Part shown: one piece after another, positions 24,512 through 31,843 of the stretch
Layout: each line of letters starts with the position of its first letter
Numbering within the stretch: the stretch's first letter is position 1
The notes under the pieces: generated by a model
The model's input: only the letters and a program-made list of their open reading frames with translations
The model's database searches: none
What the model was told of the DNA's origin: nothing
Translations under genes and position numbers: made by a program
Assembly: GCA_028345575.1 (NCBI GenBank)
Contig: JAOMDR010000004.1
Coordinates: forward strand, 1-63,818
Length of the DNA: 63,818 nucleotides
Origin: Candidatus Nitrosopelagicus sp.
Lineage (GTDB): Archaea > Thermoproteota > Nitrososphaeria > Nitrososphaerales > Nitrosopumilaceae
Direction of reading: 5' to 3'

Positions 24512-25306
24512 ATGGCTACAGCAAAAAAGACAACAAAAAAGAAGTCTACAACATCAAAAAAAGATCTAGAAGCCAAAATTGCTGATTTAGAAGCAAAATT
24601 AAATAAATTAGCCGCAGCACAGGAAGCAAAACCAGCTGAGGCAGCTCCTAAACCAGCTGAAACAAAGCCGGCAGAAACTGCAAAACCAAAACCAGCAGAA
24701 ACTGCACCGGAACCAAAACCGGCAGAAACTGCAAAACCAAAACCAGCAGAAACTGCACCAAAACCAGCTGAGAAAGCACCTCCAGCATCAACCGAACTTC
24801 ACGAAAGATTCCGTGAAATTCCAACAGGAAACTGGAACACACAAAAAGTTGCAATCACTGGTTTCACTGCACCTGGTAACCGATACTTTGGTAGCAGAGC
24901 TCTTGTAGCACAAGTTGAAGTTTCACCATCCAACTGGAATGATCACAAAACAAAAATCACTGGTTACACAGCACCAGGAAACAAGTACTTTGCAACAAAA
25001 CAAAGACTTGCATATCATCCAGAAGCCAAAAAGTTTGGTACTTGGATAAAAGATACTCCTGCACCACAAGCAGAAAAACCAAAACCAGCAGAAGCCAAAA
25101 AGGCAGAAGCAGGTGGTCCACATGGACATGATGAAAAACCAGCAGAAACTAAAAAAGCAGAAGCTAAACCAAAAAAGGTAGATGCTAAAGGGGCAGATTG
25201 GAAATCACAAGAAGCTCAAGATGCATATGCTGCAAAAATGAAGGCTAAAGGCGCAACCTTACCAAAAGGATTCATCAAAGATGCAAAAGCAAACACAGGA
25301 CACTAA
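24512..25306 (+). CDS. Modular Lys/Ala/Pro-rich protein with two NW-TAPGN repeats and the AKANTGH tail
   Basis: 264 residues. A Lys/Thr-rich basic head (1-18), a short heptad helix DLEAKIADLEAKLNKL (about 20-35), and a KPAET repeat linker (38-90) come first. The central 80 residues hold two related repeats, GNWNTQK..ITGFTAPGNRYFGSR and SNWNDHK..ITGYTAPGNKYFATK, then HPEAKKFGTWI. After a GGPHGHDEKPA module comes the tail KGATLPKGFIKDAKANTGH. No signal peptide or membrane helix. The basic head suggests nucleic-acid binding. Three further genes downstream share its modules. Function unknown; I know of no characterised homologue. Confidence 0.85.
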   Translation: MATAKKTTKKKSTTSKKDLEAKIADLEAKLNKLAAAQEAKPAEAAPKPAETKPAETAKPKPAETAPEPKPAETAKPKPAETAPKPAEKAPPASTELHERFREIPTGNWNTQKVAITGFTAPGNRYFGSRALVAQVEVSPSNWNDHKTKITGYTAPGNKYFATKQRLAYHPEAKKFGTWIKDTPAPQAEKPKPAEAKKAEAGGPHGHDEKPAETKKAEAKPKKVDAKGADWKSQEAQDAYAAKMKAKGATLPKGFIKDAKANTGH

Positions 25307-25315
25307 TCATTAGTG
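25301..25315 (+). terminator. Stem-loop over the stop codon, copy 1
   Basis: CACTAATCATTAGTG, a palindrome that includes the last codons and TAA stop, followed by an A/T-rich and T-rich stretch. In RNA it forms CACTA-(ATCAT)-TAGTG. The same 15 bases recur after two more genes of this family. Confidence 0.5.
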
Positions 25316-25424
25316 TAAATTCTAGAACATTCTTTTTTCTTTTATTTTCTTTTAAAATTTCAATTTTTCTGTATATTTTATCTTCTAGAATTTTGTAATT
25401 AAATACTAAAACTAAATCCTGAAA

Positions 25425-25436
25425 TTAACATGTTAA
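25425..25436. promoter_or_regulatory. Palindrome upstream of the 52-aa tail gene
   Basis: TTAACATGTTAA, a perfect 12-bp palindrome that overlaps the start of the TATA region (25433-25444). It is placed where a regulator could block or recruit TFB. Confidence 0.35.
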
Positions 25437-25444
25437 TTAAATAT
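25433..25444 (+). promoter_or_regulatory. TATA box for the 52-aa tail gene
   Basis: TTAATTAAATAT ends 22 nt before the TTG at 25466, supporting that start for a gene with no ATG available. Confidence 0.5.
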
Positions 25445-25465
25445 CCATATCTGTGATCAAAGGAA

Positions 25466-25624
25466 TTGGCAAAATCAAAAAAAGCTACAGCAGCAGAAGA
25501 AGCAAAGAAAAAACAAGATGCTGCTGATAAAGCTAAAGCAGAATATATTGAAAAAATGAGAAAGAAAGGCGCAACCTTACCAAAAGGCTTCATTTCTGAC
25601 GCAAAAGCAAACACAGGACACTAA
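25466..25624 (+). CDS. 52-aa AKANTGH-tail protein (short form 1)
   Basis: A short gene with a TTG start; an in-frame TGA at 25454-25456 rules out anything earlier. The first half is Lys/Ala-rich (AKSKKATAAEEAKKKQDAADKAKAEY) and probably helical. The second half is EKMRKKGATLPKGF followed by ISDAKANTGH, nearly identical to the tail of the 264-aa gene upstream, and the DNA identity runs past the stop into the hairpin. This looks like a recent duplicate that kept only the tail plus a charged helix. Confidence 0.75.
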   Translation: MAKSKKATAAEEAKKKQDAADKAKAEYIEKMRKKGATLPKGFISDAKANTGH

Positions 25625-25633
25625 TCATTAGTG
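25619..25633 (+). terminator. Stem-loop over the stop codon, copy 2
   Basis: The same CACTAATCATTAGTG palindrome, again spanning the stop codon and followed by TAAATTCTAGAAC and a T run. Confidence 0.5.
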
Positions 25634-25722
25634 TAAATTCTAGAACTTTCTTTTTTTATTTCTATTTTTATCAATTCTTTTCTAAATCTGTCTTATTTAT
25701 TGAAAAAATCCCATATCATTAC

Positions 25723-25731
25723 ATAAATAAA
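25723..25731 (+). promoter_or_regulatory. TATA box for the 53-aa tail gene
   Basis: ATAAATAAA ends 23 nt before the ATG at 25754. The preceding TGAAAAAATCCCATATCATTACA segment resembles the sequence upstream of the 296-aa paralogue (26670-26692). Confidence 0.5.
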
Positions 25732-25753
25732 CAACTAAGGCTATGACCAATCT

Positions 25754-25915
25754 ATGGCTGGTCCACACGCACATGATGAAGAGCCAAAAAAAGAAGTAAA
25801 AAAAGCAGATGATGCTGAAGCAGCTAAAGAAGAATATGCTGCAGAAATGAAGAAAAAAGGCGCAACCTTACCAAAAGGATTCATCAAAGATGCAAAAGCA
25901 AACACAGGACACTAA
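25754..25915 (+). CDS. 53-aa AKANTGH-tail protein (short form 2)
   Basis: Begins MAGPHAHDEEPKKEVKK, a version of the GGPHGHDEKPA module found inside the two long paralogues. A charged helix follows (DDAEAAKEEYAAEMKK), then the tail KGATLPKGFIKDAKANTGH. It is therefore built from two modules of the long protein without the repeat core. An ATG start with a well-placed TATA box makes it very likely real. His-Asp-Glu residues at the N-terminus could bind metal (inference). Confidence 0.78.
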   Translation: MAGPHAHDEEPKKEVKKADDAEAAKEEYAAEMKKKGATLPKGFIKDAKANTGH

Positions 25916-25924
25916 TCATTAGTG
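25910..25924 (+). terminator. Stem-loop over the stop codon, copy 3
   Basis: The third CACTAATCATTAGTG palindrome, again overlapping the stop codon, followed by T-rich sequence. Confidence 0.5.
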
Positions 25925-26020
25925 TAAATTCTAAATTCTCTTTTTATTTTATTTTTTTACTTCTTTCTTGTAATTTTCATACATTTTTTCTCATTTTTCT
26001 GATCTCCCAGATCAGTATGA

Positions 26021-26028
26021 ATTAAATA
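26021..26028 (+). promoter_or_regulatory. TATA box for flavodoxin
   Basis: ATTAAATA ends 24 nt before the ATG at 26052. The ATG at 26028 overlaps the box and is excluded. Confidence 0.5.
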
Positions 26029-26051
26029 TGAATAGGATGAGGTTTTTCTTA

Positions 26052-26606
26052 ATGACAATCGGACTTTATTTTGGTACTCAAACTGGAAAAACTGAAACAG
26101 TTTGTGGTATAATTAAAGAACAACTAGGCGATGCAGTAGGAACTGCTAAAGATGTTACCGAAGCTGATTTGGCAGACTTTGCCGGTCTTGACGGTCTCAT
26201 ATGTGGCATTCCTACATGGAATACTGGAGCTGAAGAATTAAGATCTGGAACTGCTTGGGATGACCTATTAGAAAAAATTGGTGCATTAGATCTCAAAGGA
26301 AAGCCAGTCGCAATATTTGGCTTAGGTGACTCTGTTGGTTATGGACAAGACTATGTCGATGCAATGGAAGAACTACACAGATATTTCGAAAAAGCAGGTG
26401 CAAAAATGGTCGGATACGTAAGTCTTGACGGCTATGAGAACTTTACTAGTTCAAGATGTTTGATTCCACATCTCAATGAGATTACACAACCAGATGATGG
26501 TGAAAAGTTTTGTGGACTTCCTGTCGATGAAGATAGTGAAAATGAACTAACAGCAGAACGAGTAGAGAACTGGTGCACTCAGCTTAAATCTGAAATGGGA
26601 ATATAG
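26052..26606 (+). CDS. Flavodoxin, long-chain type
   Basis: 184 residues from ATG 26052. The FMN phosphate loop GTQTGKTET is at residues 8-16, with IPTWNTGAEELRSGTAWDD near 60 and FGLGDSVGYGQDYVDAM near 92 carrying the aromatic isoalloxazine contacts. The extra segment KMVGYVSLDGYENFTSS in the last strand marks the long-chain class known from bacteria. It carries single electrons in place of ferredoxin. It lies inside the AKANTGH-tail gene cluster without sharing sequence with it. Confidence 0.93.
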   Translation: MTIGLYFGTQTGKTETVCGIIKEQLGDAVGTAKDVTEADLADFAGLDGLICGIPTWNTGAEELRSGTAWDDLLEKIGALDLKGKPVAIFGLGDSVGYGQDYVDAMEELHRYFEKAGAKMVGYVSLDGYENFTSSRCLIPHLNEITQPDDGEKFCGLPVDEDSENELTAERVENWCTQLKSEMGI

Positions 26607-26727
26607 AACATCTACTATCCTCATTACAACTCCTTTTTTCAAATTTTTACATATTTTTGTTTATTTTTTTGAAAAAATTTTATGTCGTTACAAAATGCAC
26701 ATAAGCAACTAATTCCCTATTCCACCA

Positions 26728-27618
26728 ATGGCGACATCGAAAAAGCGTACAACAACAAAACGTAAAACAACAACAAAACGTAAAACAACAACAAAACGTA
26801 AAACAACATCTTCAAGAACCACAAAAGCTGATTTAGAAGCAAAGATTGCTCAATTAGAAAAGCGATTATCAGGTCTTGCCGCAGGTGCTGAATCAAAACC
26901 AGCTCCAAAACCAGCTCCAAAACCAGCTCCAAAACCAGCAGAAACTGCGCCAAAACCAAAACCAGCAGAAGTTAAAAAACCAGAAGGCGGTGGCGGTCCA
27001 CACGGACATGATGAAAAGCCTGCAGACAAGGCACCACCAAAGCCTGCAGAGAAAGCACCTCCAGTTCCACTTCACGAAAGATTCCGTGAAATTCCAACCG
27101 GAAATTGGAACACACAAAAAGTTGCAATCACTGGTTTCACTGCACCAAGTAACAGATACTTTGGTAGCAGAGCTCTTGTAGCGCAAACTGAAGTTACACC
27201 ATCCAACTGGAATGATCAAAAAACAAAAATTACTGGTTACACAGCACCAGGAAACAAGTACTTTGCAACAAGACAAAGACTTGCATATCATCCAGAAGCC
27301 AAAAAATTTGGTACTTGGATAAATGATGCTCCGGCAAGTGGACAAGCAAAATCTGCTCCACCACCTCCACCACCTCCACAACCTGAAGTTCAGGCTAGTG
27401 CTGGAAGTGCATCTGATGGAAAATCAAAGCAGCAAGAACTTGAAGATTATGAGAAAGAATACTTGGTACGTCTAGAACAGAAAAAAGTTGATGATGCAAA
27501 AGCAGCAGCAGAAGCAGCCGCAGCAGAAGCAGCAGCAACCGCAGCCGCACAATCTAACCGAGGCTCAATGCCAAAAGGTTGGGGACCTGCAGGTGCAAAA
27601 GCAAACACTGGACATTAA
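26728..27618 (+). CDS. Modular Lys/Ala/Pro-rich protein, long paralogue 2
   Basis: 296 residues. A basic head with three TTTKRK repeats, a heptad helix DLEAKIAQLEKRLSGL, then (APKP)n and KPAE linkers and the GGGGPHGHDEKPA module. The repeat core is nearly identical to that of the 264-aa paralogue (GNWNTQK..TAPSNRYFGSR, SNWNDQK..TAPGNKYFATR, HPEAKKFGTWI). After a Pro run and an Ala-rich helix it ends MPKGWGPAGAKANTGH, a divergent tail. The order of modules differs: GGPHGHDEKPA lies before the core here but after it in the first paralogue. No signal peptide. Function unknown. Confidence 0.85.
   Translation: MATSKKRTTTKRKTTTKRKTTTKRKTTSSRTTKADLEAKIAQLEKRLSGLAAGAESKPAPKPAPKPAPKPAETAPKPKPAEVKKPEGGGGPHGHDEKPADKAPPKPAEKAPPVPLHERFREIPTGNWNTQKVAITGFTAPSNRYFGSRALVAQTEVTPSNWNDQKTKITGYTAPGNKYFATRQRLAYHPEAKKFGTWINDAPASGQAKSAPPPPPPPQPEVQASAGSASDGKSKQQELEDYEKEYLVRLEQKKVDDAKAAAEAAAAEAAATAAAQSNRGSMPKGWGPAGAKANTGH
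26749..26802 (+). repeat. Three exact 18-bp tandem repeats
   Basis: The unit ACAACAACAAAACGTAAA occurs three times in a row and encodes the TTTKRK repeats of the basic head. Copy number could vary by slippage. Confidence 0.9.
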
Positions 27619-27641
27619 CCGCCCTTACTCTTCTTTTTATT

Positions 27642-28100
27642 TTATTTTTGAAAAGCTTCTAGGACTTCCTTTGAATGTCCCTTTGGTTTTACCTTAGGAA
27701 AAACCTTGAAAATTTTTCCTTTTTCATTTACTAGAAACGTACTGCGATTAATCCCCATAAACTCTCGTCCCATGAATTTTTTTAATCCCCATACGCCAAA
27801 CTTTTTACAAACTTCTGTCTCAACATCTGCAAGTAAAATGTAAGGTATGTTCATTTTATCACAAAATTTTCTATGTGATGTTACATCATCTTTACTAATT
27901 CCGACAATCTCAATTCCGGCTTTTTGAAATTTTTTATAATCTTTAGAAAATTCATCTGCTTCAGTCGTGCATCCTGGTGTAAAATCTCTTGGATAAAAAT
28001 AAACGACAAACTTTTTTCCTTTGAGTTGAGATGATTTGATCGTATTACCATCTGCATCTTGTAATTGAAATTTTGGTACTGCTTTTCCTTCTTCTATCAT
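27642..28100 (-). CDS. bcp: Peroxiredoxin, Bcp/PrxQ type
   Basis: About 152 residues. The peroxidatic Cys lies in FYPRDFTPGCTTEADEFSKD near 45-55, preceded by GKAVPKFQLQDADG. No second Cys is present five residues later as in classic two-Cys PrxQ (the residue after the TTEAD stretch is Phe), so resolution may need another thiol; a later Cys at KFCDKM is a candidate. It reduces H2O2 and organic peroxides. The ATG at 28109, three codons earlier, is an alternative start. Divergent from the aquaporin gene. Confidence 0.92.
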   Translation of the reverse strand: MIEEGKAVPKFQLQDADGNTIKSSQLKGKKFVVYFYPRDFTPGCTTEADEFSKDYKKFQKAGIEIVGISKDDVTSHRKFCDKMNIPYILLADVETEVCKKFGVWGLKKFMGREFMGINRSTFLVNEKGKIFKVFPKVKPKGHSKEVLEAFQK

Positions 28101-28187
28101 AATGTCCATATGATTTTTCCAGATAAATATTCTTTGAGTTGAAATTGACTAGTATGTTTTATATGGATATGAAATTCGACATCGAAT

Positions 28188-28901
28188 ATGGTTAATCCAC
28201 GAGCATGGCTTGCAGAAGCAATTGCAACATTTGGTCTAGTATTCTTTGGACCTCTATCTGTAATTCTAGCTGCTGCATGGTATGGTGATGGATTATCAAC
28301 TGAAGCAATAATTTTCATTTCACTTGGTCACGGTGGAATAATTGTATTGATGGTTTATGCGTTTGGACATATTTCTGGTGCGCATATCAATCCCGCAGTT
28401 ACAATACCTATGATGATTACAAAAAAGATTGATGTTAAAAATGGAATTGGATATATTCTATTTCAAATAATGGGGGCAGTTATTGCAACTCTAAGTTTAC
28501 AAGCACTATTCCCAGAAATTGGTAAGAAGGTATTCTGGGGCGCTCATGGAGGTCCTAGTGAATTAATAGGCAACAGTATGATGTCTGGATTAGCAGTTGA
28601 GATTATCTTGACATTCTTTTTAGTTGTTGTAATTTACATGACCGCAGTTCACACAAAAGCACCAAAGCAGATTTACGGTGGTGCAATAGGTGGAATGGTA
28701 TTCTTACTGCACTTAGTTGGTGTTCCATTAACTGGTGCTTCAATGAATCCTGCAAGATCATTTTCACCTACATTAGTATCTGGAGATGCTGGTTTATGGG
28801 AAGTTCAATGGTTATACTGGGTAGGGCCAATCATTGGTGGTATCATTGCAGGTGTTGTAATGAACTATCTCTACGTTAAACCTGCAGAAAAAGAAGCATA
28901 A
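28188..28901 (+). CDS. Aquaporin / glycerol facilitator (MIP family)
   Basis: 237 residues with six transmembrane segments and two half-helices. The NPA boxes are SGAHINPAVTIP near 67 and GASMNPARSFSP near 185. The selectivity-filter residues and the ARSFSP form point to a water channel rather than a glycerol facilitator, but this is inference. A TATA-like TTTATATGG (28156-28163) ends 25 nt before the ATG. Confidence 0.93.
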   Translation: MVNPRAWLAEAIATFGLVFFGPLSVILAAAWYGDGLSTEAIIFISLGHGGIIVLMVYAFGHISGAHINPAVTIPMMITKKIDVKNGIGYILFQIMGAVIATLSLQALFPEIGKKVFWGAHGGPSELIGNSMMSGLAVEIILTFFLVVVIYMTAVHTKAPKQIYGGAIGGMVFLLHLVGVPLTGASMNPARSFSPTLVSGDAGLWEVQWLYWVGPIIGGIIAGVVMNYLYVKPAEKEA

Positions 28902-28944
28902 TTTTTTTCCAAACGTTTTTAACAATTTTTCCAAGTAAGTTAAT

Positions 28945-29019
28945 GGGTTCATAGCTCAGCATGGATAGAGCGATTGCTTGCGGAGCAATAGGTCGGGGGT
29001 TCGAATCCCTTTGGGCCCG
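28945..29019 (+). tRNA. tRNA-Arg (GCG)
   Basis: Acceptor GGGTTCA pairs with TGGGCCC (two G-T pairs), discriminator G, CCA not encoded. Anticodon arm ATTGC-TTGCGGA-GCAAT gives anticodon GCG, reading CGC/CGU. T loop TTCGAAT. D arm TAGCTCAGCATGGATAGAGC. 75 nt, no intron. Confidence 0.93.
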
Positions 29020-29129
29020 TTTAAATTTAATAACAAAATGACGGCAAGAATTGCCTCAAAACAAAATTTCTATGTATTTTTTTGGTAAAATAATAATACT
29101 TTAAATGATTACTGGAGGGAGAATTTCGG

Positions 29130-30065
29130 ATGTTAAAAGATAAGATTGAAGAATTGAAAAAGAAAAAGGACGTAGTCATTTTAGCACATAATTATCAAAT
29201 TCCTGAAGTCCAAGATGTAGCTGATTTTGTAGGTGATTCTTTAGGTCTTGCGCGTGAAGCAGCAAAAACTCCTCATAAGACAATTTTATTCTGTGGTGTA
29301 CATTTCATGGCTGAAACTGCAGCAATAATTAGTCCTGAAAAAAAAGTTCTCATTCCTGACACCAATGCAGGTTGTTCGTTATCTGATTCAATAAACATTG
29401 ATCAATTAAAAAAATGGAAATCTGAACATCCAAATGCAATTGCAGTTGGTTATGTTAACACCACTGCTGAAATAAAATCTGAATTAGATTATTGTTGTAC
29501 TTCCTCAAATGCTGTAAATGTTGTTAAAGCAATTCCTGATGACAAAGAAATTTTATTCTTACCTGATATGTTCTTGGGATCTTATGTTGCAAAAATGACT
29601 GGTAGAAAAAATATGTTAATTTGGGCAGGAGAATGTCACGTACATGCTGGCATTACACCTGATCATGTAAAAGAAAAATTAAACTCTCTAGCTAATGCTG
29701 AATTTCTAATTCATCCTGAATGTAGTTGTACTACGCCTATGATGTATGATGTTGCAAATGGCAGTTACAACTCTAATCAAGTACAAATACTATCTACTGA
29801 AGGAATGATGAATCATGTTAAAAATTCAAAATCAAATGAATTTGTAGTTGCAACTGAAACTGGAATTTTATACAGAATGAAGCAGCAAAATCCTGATAAA
29901 AAATTCATTCCTGCATCAGAAAAAGCAGAATGTGAATATATGAAAATGATTACGCTAGAAAAAGTCTATAATTCTCTATTAAATGAGGAAAATGTAGTTA
30001 CTGTTTCAAAAGAAATTGCTGATAAGGCACGACTTGCAATTGAACGAATGCTTGCAATAACTTAA
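29130..30065 (+). CDS. nadA: Quinolinate synthase
   Basis: Condenses iminoaspartate and dihydroxyacetone phosphate to quinolinate using a 4Fe-4S cluster. 311 residues. AHNYQIPEVQDVADFVGDS is near the N-terminus; candidate cluster cysteines lie in ILFCGVHFMAETA, in the CC pair of LDYCCTSSNA, and in HPECSCTTPM. With nadX (13943) and the convergent nadC it completes de novo NAD synthesis. A GGAGGG string lies 11 nt upstream of the ATG, but a TATA box (CTTTAAAT, 29099-29106) placed 24 nt before the ATG suggests a leaderless message. Confidence 0.96.
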   Translation: MLKDKIEELKKKKDVVILAHNYQIPEVQDVADFVGDSLGLAREAAKTPHKTILFCGVHFMAETAAIISPEKKVLIPDTNAGCSLSDSINIDQLKKWKSEHPNAIAVGYVNTTAEIKSELDYCCTSSNAVNVVKAIPDDKEILFLPDMFLGSYVAKMTGRKNMLIWAGECHVHAGITPDHVKEKLNSLANAEFLIHPECSCTTPMMYDVANGSYNSNQVQILSTEGMMNHVKNSKSNEFVVATETGILYRMKQQNPDKKFIPASEKAECEYMKMITLEKVYNSLLNEENVVTVSKEIADKARLAIERMLAIT

Positions 30066-30889
30066 GAAATTTCTAAACTCAAATCTATACCATTAACTGA
30101 ATTAGTAATACTTCCTACAGAAATCATATCCACATTTGTTTTGGCATATTTTGTAATGTTCTTTGAATTTATTCGTCCTGATGCCTCTAAAACAACTTTA
30201 TTTCTTAATTTGAGCTCAGTTAATTTTTTTACTGTCTTCTTGATTTTTTCTGGAGAAAAATTATCCAGCATTATGATGTCAACGCCCATTTTGGCACACA
30301 AAATTGCATCTTTCTCTGTTTCAACTTCAATCTCAATTTTACCTCTTGTTTTTTTTGCTTTTCTTAAAATACCTTCAATTGATTTCTCAACTGCCAAGTG
30401 ATTATCTTTGATCATAATCATCTCGTTGAGAGTCATTCTATGTTTTTCTCCACCACCAATTTTTACTGCTTCTTTATCAAAAAATCTTAAACCAGGAACT
30501 GTCTTACGTGTGGCAAAAACTTTGGATTTTGAGCCTACTGATTTAATCTGTTTTTTAAGATTGTTTGTCTGTGTTGCAATTCCACACATTCTTGATAGAA
30601 GATTTAGTGCTGTTCTTTCACAGGTTAAAATATCTCCTGCGTTACCTTTTATCTCTAAAATGGGTTGATTTGCTTTTACAATTATTCCATCTTTTTTGTA
30701 AATTTTTGTTTTACATTTTTTTAATGCAAAAATTTCTTTAGCGTACTTTGTACCTGCAACAATTGTTTCTTCTCTTGTAATTATGCTTGCAACAATTTTT
30801 TTCTTTTCTAATAATCTACTTGTAATGTCGCCGTTTCCAACATCTTCATCTAAAAATCGTTTTAATTCTCTTTTTGGAGAATATGTCAA
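30062..30889 (-). CDS. nadC: Nicotinate-nucleotide pyrophosphorylase (quinolinate phosphoribosyltransferase)
   Basis: 275 residues. ALNLLSRMCGIATQT, then FATRKTVPGLRFFDKEAV with the catalytic Arg/Lys, then GGGEKHRMTLNEMIMIKDNH. It turns quinolinate and PRPP into nicotinate mononucleotide. Overlaps the nadA end by 4 nt (convergent). It begins 1 nt after the spt4 stop, so it is the third gene of the rpo7-spt4-nadC unit. Confidence 0.95.
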   Translation of the reverse strand: MTYSPKRELKRFLDEDVGNGDITSRLLEKKKIVASIITREETIVAGTKYAKEIFALKKCKTKIYKKDGIIVKANQPILEIKGNAGDILTCERTALNLLSRMCGIATQTNNLKKQIKSVGSKSKVFATRKTVPGLRFFDKEAVKIGGGEKHRMTLNEMIMIKDNHLAVEKSIEGILRKAKKTRGKIEIEVETEKDAILCAKMGVDIIMLDNFSPEKIKKTVKKLTELKLRNKVVLEASGRINSKNITKYAKTNVDMISVGSITNSVNGIDLSLEIS

Positions 30890-30890
30890 T

Positions 30891-31079
30891 TTAAGTTACC
30901 TTTAATGCGTATTTGCCTGGTTTACTAATTCCTAATGTACCGGCAATTTTTGAGTTGGTTGGTTTTACAACTAGAACTATTCCATTCCAGTCTGGTGAGA
31001 GATCTGTTGATTTACAAACTGGACAAACTTTTGCCACTGTTACACATCTACATTCTCTACAAGCTAATTCTTTTACCAA
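30891..31079 (-). CDS. spt4: Transcription elongation factor Spt4 (RpoE'')
   Basis: 62 residues. One four-Cys zinc ribbon: ACRECRCVT (Cys-x2-Cys) and CPVCKSTDL. The body strand DWNGIVLVVKP is typical of archaeal Spt4. It partners Spt5/NusG to support elongation by RNA polymerase. It directly follows the Rpo7 stop codon with no spacer, the standard archaeal rpo7-spt4 pair. Confidence 0.94.
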   Translation of the reverse strand: MVKELACRECRCVTVAKVCPVCKSTDLSPDWNGIVLVVKPTNSKIAGTLGISKPGKYALKVT

Positions 31080-31673
31080 TTATTTTTCCTCAACAACAAC
31101 TTCTTTTGCATCAACTTCTTCACCGTTTGCTTTTGCAATTTCTTCTTTAATCCATTCTTCTGTACCTAAGAATGGCTGTCTACATGTAATTCCAATTTTC
31201 CCCATTGTGGCTGCTTTGCCTAATGATACTGCAGTAATTCTAGTTCTTAACATGGAACCAACTTTTAATGTTCTTCCACTTTGATTTGCAATAATCATTC
31301 CAGATGCTACGTCACTTTTCAAATAATCATCCATTACTTGTGACAAGTGTAACAATGCATCAGTTGGTCCAATTCTTACAAATGCACCAAAGTCTGTAAT
31401 GTCTACAATTTCACCTTGAACGATTTCTTGTAATTTTGGATAAAATGTTAATGCTTGAAATTCTACTCTATGGAATGTACCTCCATCACCTGGAATCATT
31501 TTTCCCATTGGCTCTACTTTGGCATCCATTACCATTATGATGTATCCTAATTCTTGATTGATCATACTTTCATATTTTGATTTTAAGATACTCTCTGCGG
31601 CTTTTTTTAATGTTGAACCAAATAGACTAGGTGGAATTCTTACAATATCTACTAGAGTTGAAACCGAAAACAA
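31080..31673 (-). CDS. rpo7: DNA-directed RNA polymerase subunit Rpo7 (RpoE', Rpb7 homologue)
   Basis: About 197 residues from the TTG at 31673, which gives the usual N-terminus FSVSTLVDIVRIPPSLFG. The upstream in-frame ATG at 31724 lies before the TATA box. The RNP-like N-terminal domain (about 1-80) is followed by an S1/OB domain beginning GEIVDITDFGAFVRIGPTD near 87. A charged tail ends VVVEEK. With Rpo4 it forms the stalk that binds emerging RNA. Confidence 0.94.
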   Translation of the reverse strand: MFSVSTLVDIVRIPPSLFGSTLKKAAESILKSKYESMINQELGYIIMVMDAKVEPMGKMIPGDGGTFHRVEFQALTFYPKLQEIVQGEIVDITDFGAFVRIGPTDALLHLSQVMDDYLKSDVASGMIIANQSGRTLKVGSMLRTRITAVSLGKAATMGKIGITCRQPFLGTEEWIKEEIAKANGEEVDAKEVVVEEK

Positions 31674-31694
31674 TTGCAATTTTTTGATGGAATT

Positions 31695-31703
31695 TTTATT
31701 TAT
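31695..31703 (-). promoter_or_regulatory. TATA box that decides the rpo7 start
   Basis: The minus strand reads ATAAATAAA, ending 22 nt before the TTG at 31673. Confidence 0.5.
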
Positions 31704-31843
31704 GAACCTTTGGATATTTTCCAAGATTTATTCAAATTATTCCAATTTTTGTCGAATGTTTGCTCCTCAGTTCACTATAATTCTCTAATTAGTTTGGACT
31801 AAGTAAAGAATATTTTAAATGAAGAGAATGAGTAATCTGCACA

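Noticed and set aside
26717-27381. Long minus-strand and alternate-frame ORFs across the Pro/Ala/Lys-rich genes
   Set aside because: They are mirror readings of repetitive codons (Leu/Val or Trp/Phe runs, Gln runs) with no domain, start context or conservation logic.
29111-29129. GGAGGG Shine-Dalgarno site before nadA
   Set aside because: A TATA box 24 nt before the ATG suggests that this stretch is not in the mRNA; the string may be coincidental.
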